A stretch of 64,000 bases of DNA from Mesaphorura yosii (GCA_009869945.1 WIXG01000016.1:62001-126000); one strand, 5' to 3'; positions 35,192 through 49,500 are shown, counted from the stretch's first letter. The notes: generated by a model not told the origin, from the sequence alone. Made by a program: numbers and translations.

Positions 35192-38100
35192 ATGCTGCTG
35201 CTTCAATTCCTGATCTGGTCACTGGCCTTGGCCCACGACAATGTCGCCATTGAGTCTGATCCGCCCCCGTCGATGTCGGTGAATCTGAAACCATATGAAC
35301 TAGCCTGGGAGTTCATGAACGGGACAAAGCGCCTGATTCCAGTCGTGACTGACTACAAGCCCGAGTTTGAAGCAACCTGCACGGCGAAGTACCCAATTCG
35401 GTGGAACCTCAGCGGTCACATTGTAAGTGCTTTTTGCATCCTTGCATGCACGACCAACTGATTCAACACATTGAAAGTTGTCGATTCTGACCTTTCCAGA
35501 CTCCTTTCGAAATTGTCAAAATCCAGCCAGCCAAACGGCAAGTCGAAGTGATCGCAGGAAACTTGGTCAACACATTCATCATAAAAATTTTCATATTTTA
35601 CGAGGCCAACAGTTCGAGCAGCTTATCCGTTGCCTGCCAAGATGCCACGAATCCAGAAAAGAATGATTTTGTTCATGTCTTCATGCCAGGTTACGAGTTA
35701 CAAGCAACTAAAACTTTGTGGTTTGCTGCATCACTTCAACTCGTCATGCATCACTTACGCATTATTGTTATGTTTTAGATGCGACAAAGCCTCTCGTACA
35801 CAGTGGACGCCTGAATCTAACTGACACAACCGTCTTGCCCTGCGCCACCACAAATGCGTCCATTCCCGTCGAACTCGAAATGAGCACTGAATCAGTATGT
35901 CGTAAATTGTAAATGAAAGTCCTGTAAATCATCTTGAAAATTGCTTTCACAATTGGCTTGGCAGACTAGCGCCCCGATTTCAGTGCCGGCAAGCCAATAC
36001 ATTTATGACCCATTCATTGGGTTCACTCTCCAGGACCGGGTTCCAGGCTTTTACGTGTGCAGCACGCCACTGGACAGTGTCCATGTGCAATTATCGTTCT
36101 CTGAAGGTAATTGCAAATTGCGTTTTTACTGAGTCCTCATCCTCAGTATTCTGCATTTCAAGACTCGCGTTTCTCATTTTAGAAGCGGTCCTTCGAGTTT
36201 CTCCAAACACTCCCAAGATCGAGGCATTCACGACGGATGACATTGTCGTAAACTGCACCACAACCGGGCCAAATGAAATCGGAATTTGGTTGTTCCAAAA
36301 CTCAAACATTACGTTTGAGTACATCGTGAATGAAACGTCTACAAAAGTGTTGAGATTCAAGAGCAGCAGCTATGAAACCGGAACGTTCTCATGTTCGACT
36401 TCGAACCACTTCCACTCTTGGAATTTGAGCTTCATCGGTAATTGCAATTGTCGGAGAGTCCAAGTCATAGCTCTCCTGACTGTCTTGTGTGAAATCTTCT
36501 CCGTAGAGCCTCCAGAATTATTCCTCGACAATTTTGAGGGCGAAGTGGATTGTCTGACTGACCACGGCGGTCGGCGAGTGGTGAACACGGTGCGTTGCAA
36601 AGACCCTGACGAATGCCGGTTCCTGTCCCGATGTTTTGACGATGTCGAGAAGTGCAACGCAAATAAGGCGAAGCATTTTCACAGCGAGAAAGTGAAGCGA
36701 TGTTGGGTGCAGAAGCGGGACTCGGGTGCATCGTGCGCGAGCATTCCATATGCTCATCTAAATGGGCTCGCGCAGTGCACGGTGGGAGGACTTCGAAGAA
36801 CCTGGGAATTCTTTGTGTCGCTTCAGTACAGGAGATGTATGGCCACCAGCAAACCAAGTGACGTGACCCATGTTAAATAATTACCGTTTTGCCTAGATTC
36901 TGACTGGAGAGAGGCACCGAGACAGGAGATCCTTCGGATGGACGAAGTAGACCCGATTTTGTATACTGACTACAATTCGACGTTCTTTTGCGTAGCTACA
37001 AGCTTCCTATTTGCTGACAGCCTCCTTTTTTCGCTTGAATACCAAAATGGCACCGTGCTCAATATCACAAATGAGGGTATTCTGATTTCTTCTTGGTTTG
37101 ATGGTTCCCGGTCATTGTCATTGATTTTCAGTGCTTGAACTCAGGTTTGGTCAGAAATCCTCAGATTGAAGATGAGAGAAAGATTGACGAGTTCAATGTG
37201 CTGGGAATTTTAGACATCGAACTTCCTCTCGACGTCGTGGGAGTTTATTGCCACGCGCCGTGGGCAAACAGCACGGACGTCATGTCGGTGAAGAGGAATT
37301 TCCAAGTCAGAAGTAAGTATTCACTCAAACATACAGTAAAATGTTACAGCGATTCATTCAGACATTTCTTGAATCAGAGCTCGAGACACCAAAAATGCGC
37401 CATACGCAAGTAAACTACGACCTGATCATTGGTGAGGGAAATCAGAGACTCGTGTGCCATGCGGACGGAGAGCCTCCACCTGAGTATCACTGGCTTAAAG
37501 ACGAGGAGCCAGCCAACTTCCTGAATGTGAGCCGAACCCTTCACGTTAACTATTTCCGAATACTCCGACAGAAGTCACGCGAGAATCCTTCAATCGGCTG
37601 ATGATTTCAGAAACTCAAGTACAGTTTGAGTGTCGGTTCGAAAGGCGAGAGTATGCTGGAATTTCTGAGCGTGGATCCGTCAGATGCGGGAACTTACACG
37701 TGCACAGCTGCCAACCGAGTGGGGAACGACTCCTCAACCTTCGTCGTGACCACCCGAGGTTAGACTTTACTGTTTGACTGTTTATGGTTTCGTGTCATGC
37801 TGAAGCTTTGATTCCATTAGAACGCAGCTCGAAAGCGACAATAACAATCGTATTCATATCGCTGGCAATACTTCTTGGCATCATCTTTCTGGCGTTCTTC
37901 ATACTGCTGAAGATGTATCGACGAACGCAGGTGAAACCTGAAAAACAAGATTCGAACTTTGAAACGTTTCATGAGACAATCGTTTAACGCACTGCAATTT
38001 GTTTAGATGCTTTTGAGACAACTCACCAAAGAAGAAATCGATGACTTCTTGAACGGCAAATCTGAATTTTTAACACAGAATTCTGTTGACTGTCTCGACT

Positions 38101-39508
38101 TCATGCCTTACGACAAGTCGTTTGAAGTGTTGATGGAAGATTTGAATCTGGGTTAAGCAAATAGCATTGCATAAACTTCATTATTTGGTTTCGTGGTCAC
38201 GGTCACGGTTTGCAATTTCAGATACTTCAAATTATTTGGGTTCTGGAGAGTACGCTTTTGTGGTGAAGGGAGCCCTGAAAAGCAGGAACTTTCCCGTGGC
38301 TGTAAAGATTGCTCGACCTGTCGCGGATGTGATGTACTTCAAGTCGCTGCTGTCGGAGCTGAAAATTATGATCTTCATTGGACAACATGAAAACATTGTT
38401 TCATTGATCGGGGCCGTGACGACAGACATTAAGAATCGTAACACACCATAAACACGCGTTCTTGCTGCTGAAATCTTCCCTTTTCAGCGCCAATTTCCAA
38501 TTTCTACAGGGAGCCTTCACATTATCGTCGAGTACTGTCATCTCGGATCTTTGGAGAGCTATCTACGGAAAAATAAAAATGCCTTCCGAAACTACCTGGC
38601 CGAGAAGGAGATGTCGTAAGACTAAAGTTGAATTTAACATATTCTCGTAAACATATTCTAATGACTCTGATGGCCTCCTTGACCATGAGTGCAGGCTCAA
38701 TTATGAAAACGTTCCGCATTCTTCGATGACCACCATTGATCTCATGCAGTGGGCTGAGCAGATTGCAAATGGAATGGCGTACCTGGCTGAAAAGTCGGTG
38801 GTGCACGCTGACCTTGCCACGAGAAACGTCCTGCTCACCGAGAATAAAGTGGCAAAGGTGTCAGACTTTGGCCTTTCGAAGAAGCTGTATGAGAGCGGAA
38901 ATTACGTGAAGAAAAGCAAGGTTACTTTTATATAGCATACTGACAAATGACAATGTCGAAGACTCACAAGCCCAAATTCCTTACTTGTCTCACTAATACG
39001 TAGGTTCCACTTCCCTGGCGTTGGATGGCCTTAGAAAGTCTGTCAACATTGACATTCTCAACCCAAAGCGATGTTTGGGCTTATGGTTGATTTGAATCAT
39101 TCTATGCCATGCGAGAATATTGGTCGTAACTTCAGTAATTTGATTTTAGGCGTGACACTTTGGGAAATCTTTACACTTGGGGATACTCCGTACCCAAACG
39201 AAGCTTGGAACACAGACTTCATTGCCAGAATAGCGTCCGGAATGAGAATGGGCAAACCAAAGTTCAGTTCTCATGAAATGTAAGTCTAAGCTGGTCCACT
39301 GAAGACGACGATGCATCTTACATTTTGCTAACACTGTCTGGTGCCCTTTCATATCAGATACAGCCAAATCATCGCTTGCTGGGATGAAAATCCCAAAGCG
39401 CGGCCTTCATTCAAAACATTGGCGCAGTACTTCTTTGCGCACAGTCAAAAGTTGCTGGCTGAACATGCGAGCCACGGTGAAGGTCTTTATGCCAACTTCA
39501 GCAGTTAG
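35192..39508 (+). CDS. Pvr-like: PVR/VEGFR-like receptor tyrosine kinase with Ig-type ectodomain
   Basis: Eighteen coding exons in phase (first 35192-35422, last 39358-39508) give 1024 residues. A signal peptide (MLLLQFLIWSLALA) leads an ectodomain of about six Ig-like modules. The last is classical (GEGNQRLVCHADGEPPPEYHW, then DAGTYTCTAANRVG). Exon 36507-36836 is unusual, with eight cysteines. A transmembrane segment lies at about 643-665. The juxtamembrane part has LTKEEIDDFL and MPYDKSFEV, typical of the PDGFR/VEGFR/PVR class. The kinase shows LGSGEYAFVVKG (728-733), VAVK (K750), catalytic loop HADLATRNVLL, DFG (886-888), WRWMALES and SDVWAYGVTLWE. HRD is HAD, and the third glycine of the loop is Ala. 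The kinase insert is short, about 25 residues. The tail is short and ends GLYANFSS, which includes a YxN Grb2-type site. By family it should bind PDGF/VEGF-like ligands; a distinct PVR-related paralogue is possible. It is tail-to-tail with RhoGEF2. Confidence 0.88.
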
Positions 39509-40599
39509 ACAACAGTGAAGAATGATTATGAACACGACAAAAATTGTTCGTCATAATAACTTGTTACATGTTTATTCTTTATTTTTCGATGCGGCGATAA
39601 AATCATTCCAGCCTAACTAATTCCCATGCTTCTTAAACCGAATTAACAATGCACAATTTGTACAAATGTCCAAATTCGCCTAATAAATAACTTGTCGAGA
39701 TAAAAGGTTACCAAAAGCAAATCGAACAAATTGTAACAATCAGTTGTGAGTGTGCGGAGGAATCTGTCCACTCGACAGGTCAAACATGTATGTTCGGGCC
39801 TCAAAATTGGATGGCCCAATAAAGTTGATAGGTCTCTGATTAAAATACTTACTAAGTTAACGTCCTTAGTCAAAAATTGAAAAGAAAGGCAGTAGCAATA
39901 AAAATTGGATAAGGCAACGAACGTACATAACTTTTAGTGGCGGATGATCGTGATTCTGAACAACCCAAGTCTTGGCATTAATTTTGAAATGATCTTAAAT
40001 CGATTCCTCAACAATTCCCGTAGGTATCACATGCTTCATTTGTCTGATATTTCAGGAAATGTATTGAGAAATAATACTTCCAACGGTTCATATTTAGTCG
40101 GAGGATCATCAGGGAAAATGGTAACCTTGTCCTATTCTAAACAATTGTTCAGAATATACCAACTGTACCATCATCTCTCCACAAGTACTCAAGATCCTGA
40201 TTACGTAATCTCGGATAAAACTCCTTAAAACTCGACTGCCATTATTAATCGAGGGTTTTACAAGTTTGTGAACTAAAATTCTCACTCTATTTGACAATAC
40301 TGGAAGGAAAAGTGATGATGAAATGTAAAGCCTCAAAATTAGGAACGTCGGAATAGAATTCCTACTTCGCAGTGGACTTAAACATTACAAAAAGTCACAG
40401 AGCCATTGCGACTAGACAAAATGGCACCTTGGCTTGTGCTTCAATTCCACACAATTTGAACGCATTTTCTTAAAAACGGATATGCTTAATGTAGGTGGCT
40501 ATTCAAAAGCAGGCGACAATTTCCCGCACTGGAAATTGGAGTGGAGGGCCGTTTCCAGTACGCCAAATTGTGGATCCAAATCCTCATTAATCATACTGG
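39509..40599. other. 3' UTRs of the convergent receptor kinase and RhoGEF2 genes
   Basis: The two genes end tail-to-tail with 1.09 kb between their stop codons. A plus-strand AATAAA is at 39682-39687. TTTATT sequences near 39560-39575 would serve the minus strand but lie inside the presumed receptor 3' UTR, so the transcripts may overlap. No coding exon is supported. Confidence 0.45.
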
Positions 40600-43500
40600 T
40601 TAATTGTGCGCAAGTTCCCCACTTATAGCTTCATGTCCATTCGTGGGGTTCGAAGCAGCTTTCGAGGGAGATACTTGTGAACACGCGGCTTCAGTTGCAA
40701 GAGCTGATTTTGAAATTCTCGTCTTATCGATCATTGAACTGTCGTCCTCTGAAGTTGATACATCAAGCAGCTCTTCAAAGGCGTCAGCGAATTCCTGTTG
40801 GGGAAAGCGGGCGTTGAAACCACAACAATAATTTGCTGCCATTTGACGGACTGAATACGCTGTCACCAAATATGTTTAATAAGTTAGTAGAAAACCAAAC
40901 TCACTTCTTGTCCCACATCGCATGCCCTTTCACCCTGCTGACTCTCGTCTTTTAGTGTTTCGGTGGAAGCGGAAGAGCCGGACTCATCGGGTTCTAAAGG
41001 CCGAAGGTTGTTAAAACTGGAGGAAGCTACACGATCGCATGATTGCGACTTCAAGAGAGGTTTCGTCCTCACAATCTCTACATTCCAAACAGCAAACACG
41101 CGGATTAGTCAAAGGGCAAGTGTTCGGTAATTGTAAGTAGTGAAATGAATTAAGAGGTTCAGTCGTGCCAGACTTACACCAACACCAACGGTCACAAGAA
41201 GGGATGCAAAACAGAAAGAGATGGAATGACATTACAAGGCAAGAATTACAATCGGTCACAACAGTTCGAATTATAGAAAGAATTGAAGGAAACGGAAACA
41301 CACGCGTTACGAAAACGTGCAGGTTAGGAAAATTCGAGCATTCACTAGGATTAGAATTCGCGAAGTTGCATTGTCACAGAATAAATTGAATCACATACCT
41401 GGATCTTCGTGCTGTTCCGAAGATGAGGCCGAAAGAAGGCTGTGAGGTCTGGATTGAACTGGGCTAACTGTCGCACTGCCTGAACTCGTGCCAGGCGAGG
41501 TAAGTGTTTCCTTAGATCGAGGTTTTATCAATCGTTCTTGATAGCCGTGATTCTGTTCTCGGATTCTGTGCAGCTCGAGTCTTCGAATCTCTTCCTGCTC
41601 ATCTTTGCGATGTATTTCACTCTGCAATTAAGAACAGATTACAAATGTGATCAAGGTCACGCCCTCAGGATTTCGTCTTTCGAAACGTACCAGAAGTTGC
41701 GTCAGCATCGAGCTTAGACTTTGTTGAATGTTGGCCTCTTCCCTTAATGCGGGCATGTTCTCACTGGTGACCTTGTGACTTCCAAGTAACTGTCCCAGTT
41801 GATCAACTACATGAAAGTACAGAAGGTTGACACAACCCTTCCAGAAGCATATTGGGACTTACTGGGATCGGATTTGCATAGCTCTTACCTTTCTGCATGC
41901 ACATGATGACCAACTCCCTCGCGTCTTTGGGTGCCGCCAAGTCTAAGAACGAGTCCTCCGCCAAGTCCGACTCTTTGTTGGTTGGAATGTGGTGAATGTG
42001 CGATATTAACTTCATTTTCTCGTCGAATGCTTTGGATATGGACGAGTCGACGCGTTTCAGCTCCTCTGTTTGAAAGGTTTAAAAGCACAAGTAAACATTC
42101 GTTCATCAGGAAGCATGTATTGCATTGCGAGTGCGAAATCCCGAGCAAATGTACCGTATTGGGAAATAACGGGCTGTGCAAATTGAACATCTCTCGTGAC
42201 AACCACCACTTCAGCAGGCTCAATAAGCGGAGGCGATGTCTCAGTTACAATCAGAAATTCGCCCATCTTCCTGGCGGGTTTCGGAGAAGCTGAGGCAGAA
42301 GGACTTTTTTCAGATCCAGCTGATATTATCCCTAAACCCGGCAACCAAACACCAAACCCATTTAGTTTCAGTTTTCATGCAATTATTAAACAGCTAAGCA
42401 GAAGCCGTTAATAGAAAAGATTTCCCGAGGCTATTGTACAGGTAAAATCGCTGATGTCAAAGTATGAGTAATTTCCAATAGTGTGTTTAAGGGCTGTGGC
42501 AGAGCGAAGGCAAAAGCAATGCGCTGGCTTAGAAACTCTTCGGAAAACGTGCACTACAAGGAATTATTCGCAAAATAAATTACCTGCGTTGTCACCTTCC
42601 TTGCTGGAAATGCTGTCAGGAGCGGGGCTTGTTTCTTTTTGGAGTCCCTGAACACTCAGAGAATCACCATCCTCTCCGATATCACGCGATCTAAATTAAA
42701 GGATCGTTGACAACATAAAATTGATCAACGCATAAATTCACGTCCACTTCAGTACGCACTCTTTGTTTTTGTCGTCTAGTTCCGGAAGAGAGGAAGGAAT
42801 GCTGGAATTTGGGTGAACATCCGATCGACGGGATTCCTGTTGTCTGCTTTTGTAGTCTTCCGCAGCCTTTGTTATATGATGCAACCACCTAGAACAAGAT
42901 TATAACATTTGTTAATTAGTAAAAAAATTTTTGTGGCGTGCCCTTAAGCCTCTTGAAATATATGAAGGCCATGCTATACCTAGAAGCTTGAGTGTGAACA
43001 CCATTGAACGCATTTTTGATGGGATTGTTGGACATAGTCAAAGCCCACCGAGGCACTCATAAAGAGCTACTAATAAACACTCCTGCTACTAATGATTTGA
43101 TTTAGATGAGTTGTTTAGGGAAAAGCACTCACACGGAGTTTGTAAAGTAATTATGGCTTCGGCCTGTGTCCCTTCCGAAACCCTTCTCGTATAAAATACA
43201 AATATCACTAATATTTAATACACAGGGTTTTTGGTTGCTACAATAAATCTCAGCGATAGTTTAGTAGCACCAAAATAAGTTGAATAATAAAGCCTCGATC
43301 CCGGCTCTACTTTCAACCTTAACGAGATTCGTCACCGAAAAGGTCTTTCCAATTTGTCGTAAGCCCGGAGTCTTGTCTTTTTGCGGAGTTGTACCTAAAC
43401 TAAACTGATCTGGCTGAATAGCCCAAGAACTGAGGAATGATGCAGCTGCATGCGAGATCATGCTCATTACTTCGTACGTTTTTTTGCAGTCTGCCCGGAT

Positions 43501-46500
43501 ATTTTTGGGTTCATCTATTTTTGGCCTATTTCTACTTCCTCCCTGCCTCTGCTTCGTAGTTTGAAAAATCCAGACCATTATAGTTTTACTTAAACAAACA
43601 TGATAACGTTGCACTTGAGCATTACAGTACGAAGTCTCGTCATATACAAACCAGACTGCTAATTTATTAGGAGGTCGTAAAAGTATAAACTGATACGAAC
43701 CGGGGGGTAGAAAGACATCTTTCGCATTTGTATTTTGCAACGACTGCTTTCAGCCATACAAATTTGCCAACTTAAACGCAAGATGGCCACATTCGATCAT
43801 AATTAGATTTGAGGGTCTAATTCGGAATGCAAGTTTTTGAATTTTGAAGTTTAATAAAGCGAACTTACGATTTTCTTTCTTCAGGCGTTGAACAGACGAG
43901 CTCGTACATATTCGTTGACGTCATGTTCACAAGAAGAAAGGCCCGTTTATCTAAAAGCATTCGATGACGCAATTAATACCTCATGAACTCATGACTCCAC
44001 TTTTGTGGATTTGTAGTGCACAAGTTGTCTTTACCCACCTGCAGCGTTCGCTCGGTGAATTAGGTTGTTTAATTTGATGACAGGTCTCGCCATGACTCGT
44101 TCCGCTGACTTTCCTGGATAACTCGGGCTGACGTGAATTTTCAGGACGTATCGATCGTCCTGCTTTAGCAGAATTACAACCATGTCGTGAAGTAGGACAA
44201 GCTGCACATCCTGCAGCGCCTCGGACTTTTGTTTGTTTGACTTGAGTCTCCACATTAGTGGACCTTCGTAGATTAACTTGTGCTTTGTCAAGTCCAAATT
44301 CTTAAAAAAAAACAAAGTTAATAATGCTAACCCACACCAACAAATAAGTTTTTCCACGTATGGCAAGGAGCTTACCCTCAACTCATTTATAATACTTAAA
44401 TCGGTCTTATCCAACCCTTTCTCCAGTGATGCTATTCCTTTCTCTAGTGAAGATTTATCCAAGCGCCGCTGGATGTCCACTAGGCGCTGGTGGTCTTCCG
44501 ATTCTTTCTTGGCCTGGTTCACGCTATTCAAAATCTCTTTGCTCATCTCGACAGCTCTTTGTAGATTCTTGTGCTCTGCGGAGTCCGTCGGGGTGCAGTG
44601 ACACAGGTTTTCAAAAATAAGAGGATACTTCGTAAGTCTTTGCATTGCCATAGGAATCATGTCTTGGAGTTGAAGACGCCGACAAACGGGGTCCTGCTCG
44701 GCTTCTTGAAGGAATGCGTTCAGTTTGGGGCTTTTCTCTCTTCGCTCTTTCAGTTGTTTCAGCCCAATTTGCTGGCGTGCACAGCAGTTCGCCGCGGCCT
44801 TCTTGAAAGTTTGTGCCGAATCTCCATCGAACTAATAAAACCGGGAATAATGTTAAGAAACTGTGAGGAAGTCGAAGTCTAGAAAGGATGTTGAATGTCA
44901 CGTACTGTTTCTAGCAGGACAGGCCCGATGTCGCCAATGAGAGGGGCCTCCTTTCTCTTCCTTTTTAAAGCCGCGTTGAACTGTCCGTGAATCTCGAGCA
45001 TCTCTTCCAAGTTGGCAAATAACATCAAGACCAGGTCAGGTGGAAGATATGGCGAGCTTCGGAGGGGTTTGTAAAATAAACGGTCCATAACTTTCAAGTT
45101 CCGCACGTGTGACCGCTCAGTGTGCAAAAGTTCTGCAGACGCAAAACAAAGCGAATCTCGAAATCTAATCGCAGCAATCAATGCGAGCAAAAATGCAAAT
45201 GCCACATACCATTCAAGACTTCTTGTCGTTTCTTGTCCCGAGGACTCATTTGGCCCAACACGTCTTCTGTAAAATGAACAAATGCATGGCTTAAAAGTGG
45301 AAGTTGATTGTATCATTTCTGGATTAGATCTTGTTATTAAAATCAAGCCGTTGACATTGAACTGGGCACAAACCTGGTACATTCCTCGTCCAGTCAGGTG
45401 CATCCTGCTCAATTTCGATATCGCTGTCGCCTTCCCAGCTCTGGGACACTTTGTAGGAATCTGACAAATTGGAATGTCCAACAGTTGTCTCCGGCGTTTC
45501 CGAACTTCGGCCATGGCCAACAAATTCTGACGAAGTGCTCGGGCTGTCGCTCCTAAAATATAAGCAACTCAATCCCAAATGTCGCACATTCTGAGTTACC
45601 GTTTTGCTAGTTAATTAAAAAAAGCGCGTACCTTCCACCAGACAAGCTCGAAGTTGAAGAACTTCCAGAGTTTGCATCGGACAGTTGACGTTGGTTCTCG
45701 AGATCATCACTAAAAATCAAAGATTTTATCTTAGCATTGTGTTATCAAGATTTTAAGCTACCGAATTTCCCTTTGATGATTTGATGGGCAAGGGAAAGTT
45801 TTCAAATAAAATACTGCAGCTAGTTTACTTCATTTCGTGCGACAAATCACGCACATTTGCCTAGAGAACTCATAAGTGTGAAGGTCGCCTCTTAAGTCTC
45901 ATTTCAATTTCCCCAACTCTTCCATGTCACAGTCAAATGGGGTTGTCTCAAAAGTCAAAACTTCTAATTGTAACACGAAGAGATGATTAAAAAGGTCAAT
46001 GCTTTGGTAGCAATCCAGTTCATTTAGAGAGGATTACAAAACTTCTTGCACCTTGACTTCGTTGTTTTTGAAGACTAAAAAGAGGTGGATGGTGCACAAA
46101 TTGCTTCCAGCGAAAGTGCTTCAAGATAGGTTATTTTCGGTGAGTGGTTTCCGCACAATTATTCCGAGAGAAGTCTTCAAAGTCGCGCTGTAATTCTTAG
46201 ATCGAGTCCAACTTAATGAAAGCAAATGTCGATTTAAAATTCGATTTCTTGCTTATTTGTGAAAATAAACTGTAAATATTGAACGGTCAGAATTTATCCG
46301 GAAGTCGATTCTGTGGTAGTTGCCGATGTTAAAGAATGTACGGCATAAAATGATCAATGATCCTTGTCAAATATTTAGATGCTATCAAATGGATCTATCG
46401 TCGTGTTTGTAATATGTTGGAGGAGATTCTAGTGCGTAGAGTGTTACGAGTGCTATTCATAGTAACATCATCGTAATCGCTGTAAAAAGGCGACATTAAC

Positions 46501-49500
46501 AGATTATTCTGAAGAAGGAGTTTGTCCGGCGCCCGACTTTATGTCTCCGCGAATTATTCGCAAACTTGTCCAACCTTCGGCGGCGAATAGCATCTTCACG
46601 CAACAAGAAAGTTGGCGTGTAATAACTCAGCATGAAAATGTACAAGAAATGTGAAACCTAATTCATTGGAATTAGCTGTAAGGAAGAAATGCAGTATATG
46701 ATTTTTATGCATCATGCTCACGCTATATTTGCACATCTTGAATCAACAGCAGAAAATGTGGTCAATTCAGTATTTCGCTTCAATGTACATACTTTCATGA
46801 TTGAATATTAATTATAGGTAGGATAATTATTGTTCGAACGTGTGAACCGACCGGATCTTCGAACTAATATTGCTCCGACTAGAGTTTAACGTGCGAATTT
46901 TTTCACATATTTGGGAATTCGCAACATAATGCATGCAACGCTCCAGTTCAGATAGCCTGGGTTCGAAAACGCATAGAGTCTGCTGAAAGTAAATCAGCTG
47001 CCGTGTGCCGAGTTCTTTCCAGATGTCCAAAGCACTCAACTTATAAACAGACACATTTCGCAGAGCTTCGGCAGACTCGAATAAGGTTAATTGGAAAAAT
47101 CGTCTGTTTTCTATGTACGAGTTAGGTCGGAAAGTGGGCCCCGAGTATTAAGCAGGCATCCGCACTTGGGCGTATAAACGTAACCTACCTTTCAGCAAAT
47201 CGGCGATCACTGACATTTGAATCTTCAGGGACGTGAGCCGCACCAACGACATCGTTATTTCGTTCCATTTTTGTTTTCACACCCATTCAATGATTTTGAG
47301 TTTCGAAAGCCGTGAAAAACCCATGCCGAAGGGTCGTGTCGAGCCAAAACTAATTTCACGCTCACAGCAATTAATAAGAAAGCGATGTGAAATTAGCAGG
47401 ATTTCACCTCCCGGCTGCATTTGCTTTAGTTGGCGGAAATGCCAACTGGGAATGTTTGAGTGACATTCGTTTTTTGAAACGGTTAAACAAGTCAAACACT
47501 TTGAAATTCACGAATTTCACATTTCAACGCACGGCACAAATTCGGAAATCACTCGCGCTGAGCAACTGAGCTCACGGTCGTGCTTGGGACAGTAGAACCC
47601 GAATAGGCAAAGATGCGGGGAAACGTAAGACTGAAACCGAAAGAATATCGCAACACTTGCACGGCTGTTCATTGTTGATGCGATGGAACATGGAACAGCC
47701 AAAGCCTCTGCGTCTGACAAATAAAATTTGGTAGTCTGCTCGCATTATTGTTATGGGCTGGAAAGCGGAGCACTTTCACAAACTATTATGTTTCTCCCCG
47801 CGCAGACACGAAAGTGAAACCAGAAGGATGTTGATGAGTCCCGGAATAGGCCTTTTATAACTTCCAAATGAAATTCAAGAGCATGGTGCTAAATCGTTCC
47901 AACATTCTCAACGTTGCTCGTATCTTGCGATTCTACTCGACGGAACTTTCTCCAGAATTTATTTACGGCCGTTGTAAATGCTTCGGCTTCAAATGCGCAA
48001 GCGAAAACAATTGTTTCCACACTTTGACTGTCACTGGCGAAAAATTATTGCACGCCGACTCAAATGTGGCACACTGTTTTGTAACACATTGAAAAACATG
48101 GAACCACACAACAACAGAGAGCAACAACACTTAATAAAGCGCACGAGATCGACTCGACTCTTGACGAGCGAAAGAAGGAACTTGTAATTTTAGTAATACT
48201 GGCAAATACTTCTTGGAATAGAAAATGCGTCTATGAATCAAAACAGTGGAGGACAGAAAATGTGTTGTGTTCCACTCACGAGGTTCGAATGTTTAATGGC
48301 TTCTTCCATTCACAAGTTTCGTTCTTGGCGTGACAAAATAGACGAAATGGAATTCGTGCCAATCCAAAATATTATCCCCGCACATTCAGCACAGATATTC
48401 GGTTACAGACATCACAGCCGTGCGGGGTACCATTCTGCGGTTACGTAAACCCGGGTTTTTCAATGACGACAGCGAGGCATTTTCGTCTGCGTCTCCGCGC
48501 GTTTGCGTTTGTTTTGGTCTCGCCCATTCCCGAGTTACACTAACATCTTGAATTATCTCAAAAACAATTGCGCTGATGTGCAGAGGAGCAGAAAACCTCT
48601 CTCGCATGCCACGCAATCAAATCATAAGCATAGGAATGGAATGAACCATTTCTTGCCTGCTGCGCCGCATTCCGCTCCCATGTCTCAAGTCAGTTATGAA
48701 GGTAAATTGCTTGAATGAAGAGATCAGGATAGACCGTGGCCTTGGCCGGAGTCGAGCAAATAATTATATTACGTGCAATAAAATTCCAATGCGATGCACT
48801 TGAGCATGCCATCAGAGAAAATTATTCCCGGGCCATGAACAAAGTCAATGTTTCGGTGTCCTTATCTCAAATGTATCTCGTGCAGGCAGTGAAAAGGTGC
48901 TTGGGCTGCCTTCTTCAATTGAAGTCCTTGTCCTTGCATGTACAAGAAACTCAAAGCACAGCCAGAGCAACATGGCGGTAGGCACAAGGCAATAGGCACT
49001 CAAGTGACTCAAGCCTGTGCAAAATCAACTTCTATTCCAGCTGAGACCGAGCACAGAGCCAATCTTTCATTAGCCAGTTAATTCAGCAGAGAAAGAAAAG
49101 GACTTGAAACTTATTCTGGCAATGGTGATAAATTCCTTCAAAAAGTTGCACTTCCTAGGTCTTTCCTCCTGCATCCTCTTCGGTGTGACATCTGCTGAAC
49201 TTAATCGAGCGGACAAATGACATCTGACTCGAGCGAAAAAGAGCGTAAGCTCACAAGGTTAAGTATTAAATTTTGCTACTTGAGACACGAGCATTTCGAA
49301 GTCAGGTCCATGGTTGCTTTGTTCGAGTTCTCAGGGTCGAATTGAATTGAGACAAATCTCAAACTTTGATACTTTGCTGGCCCCTCTCTCCTTCATACGC
49401 TTAAGCGTGTCAATTTCATTCAGTCACGGACTACGAGAAACCAGACTAAATTCTGTAAGTCCATTTACTTGAATTCGTCTATTGGAGGTTTCCTCCTGCG

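Noticed and set aside
36465..36857. 130-codon minus-strand frame
   Set aside because: Antisense shadow of the cysteine-rich exon of the receptor kinase.
46827..47054. ATG frame in a RhoGEF2 intron considered as a third alternative first exon
   Set aside because: No donor giving phase 2, which is needed to join the next exon at 45709; no coding signature beyond being open.
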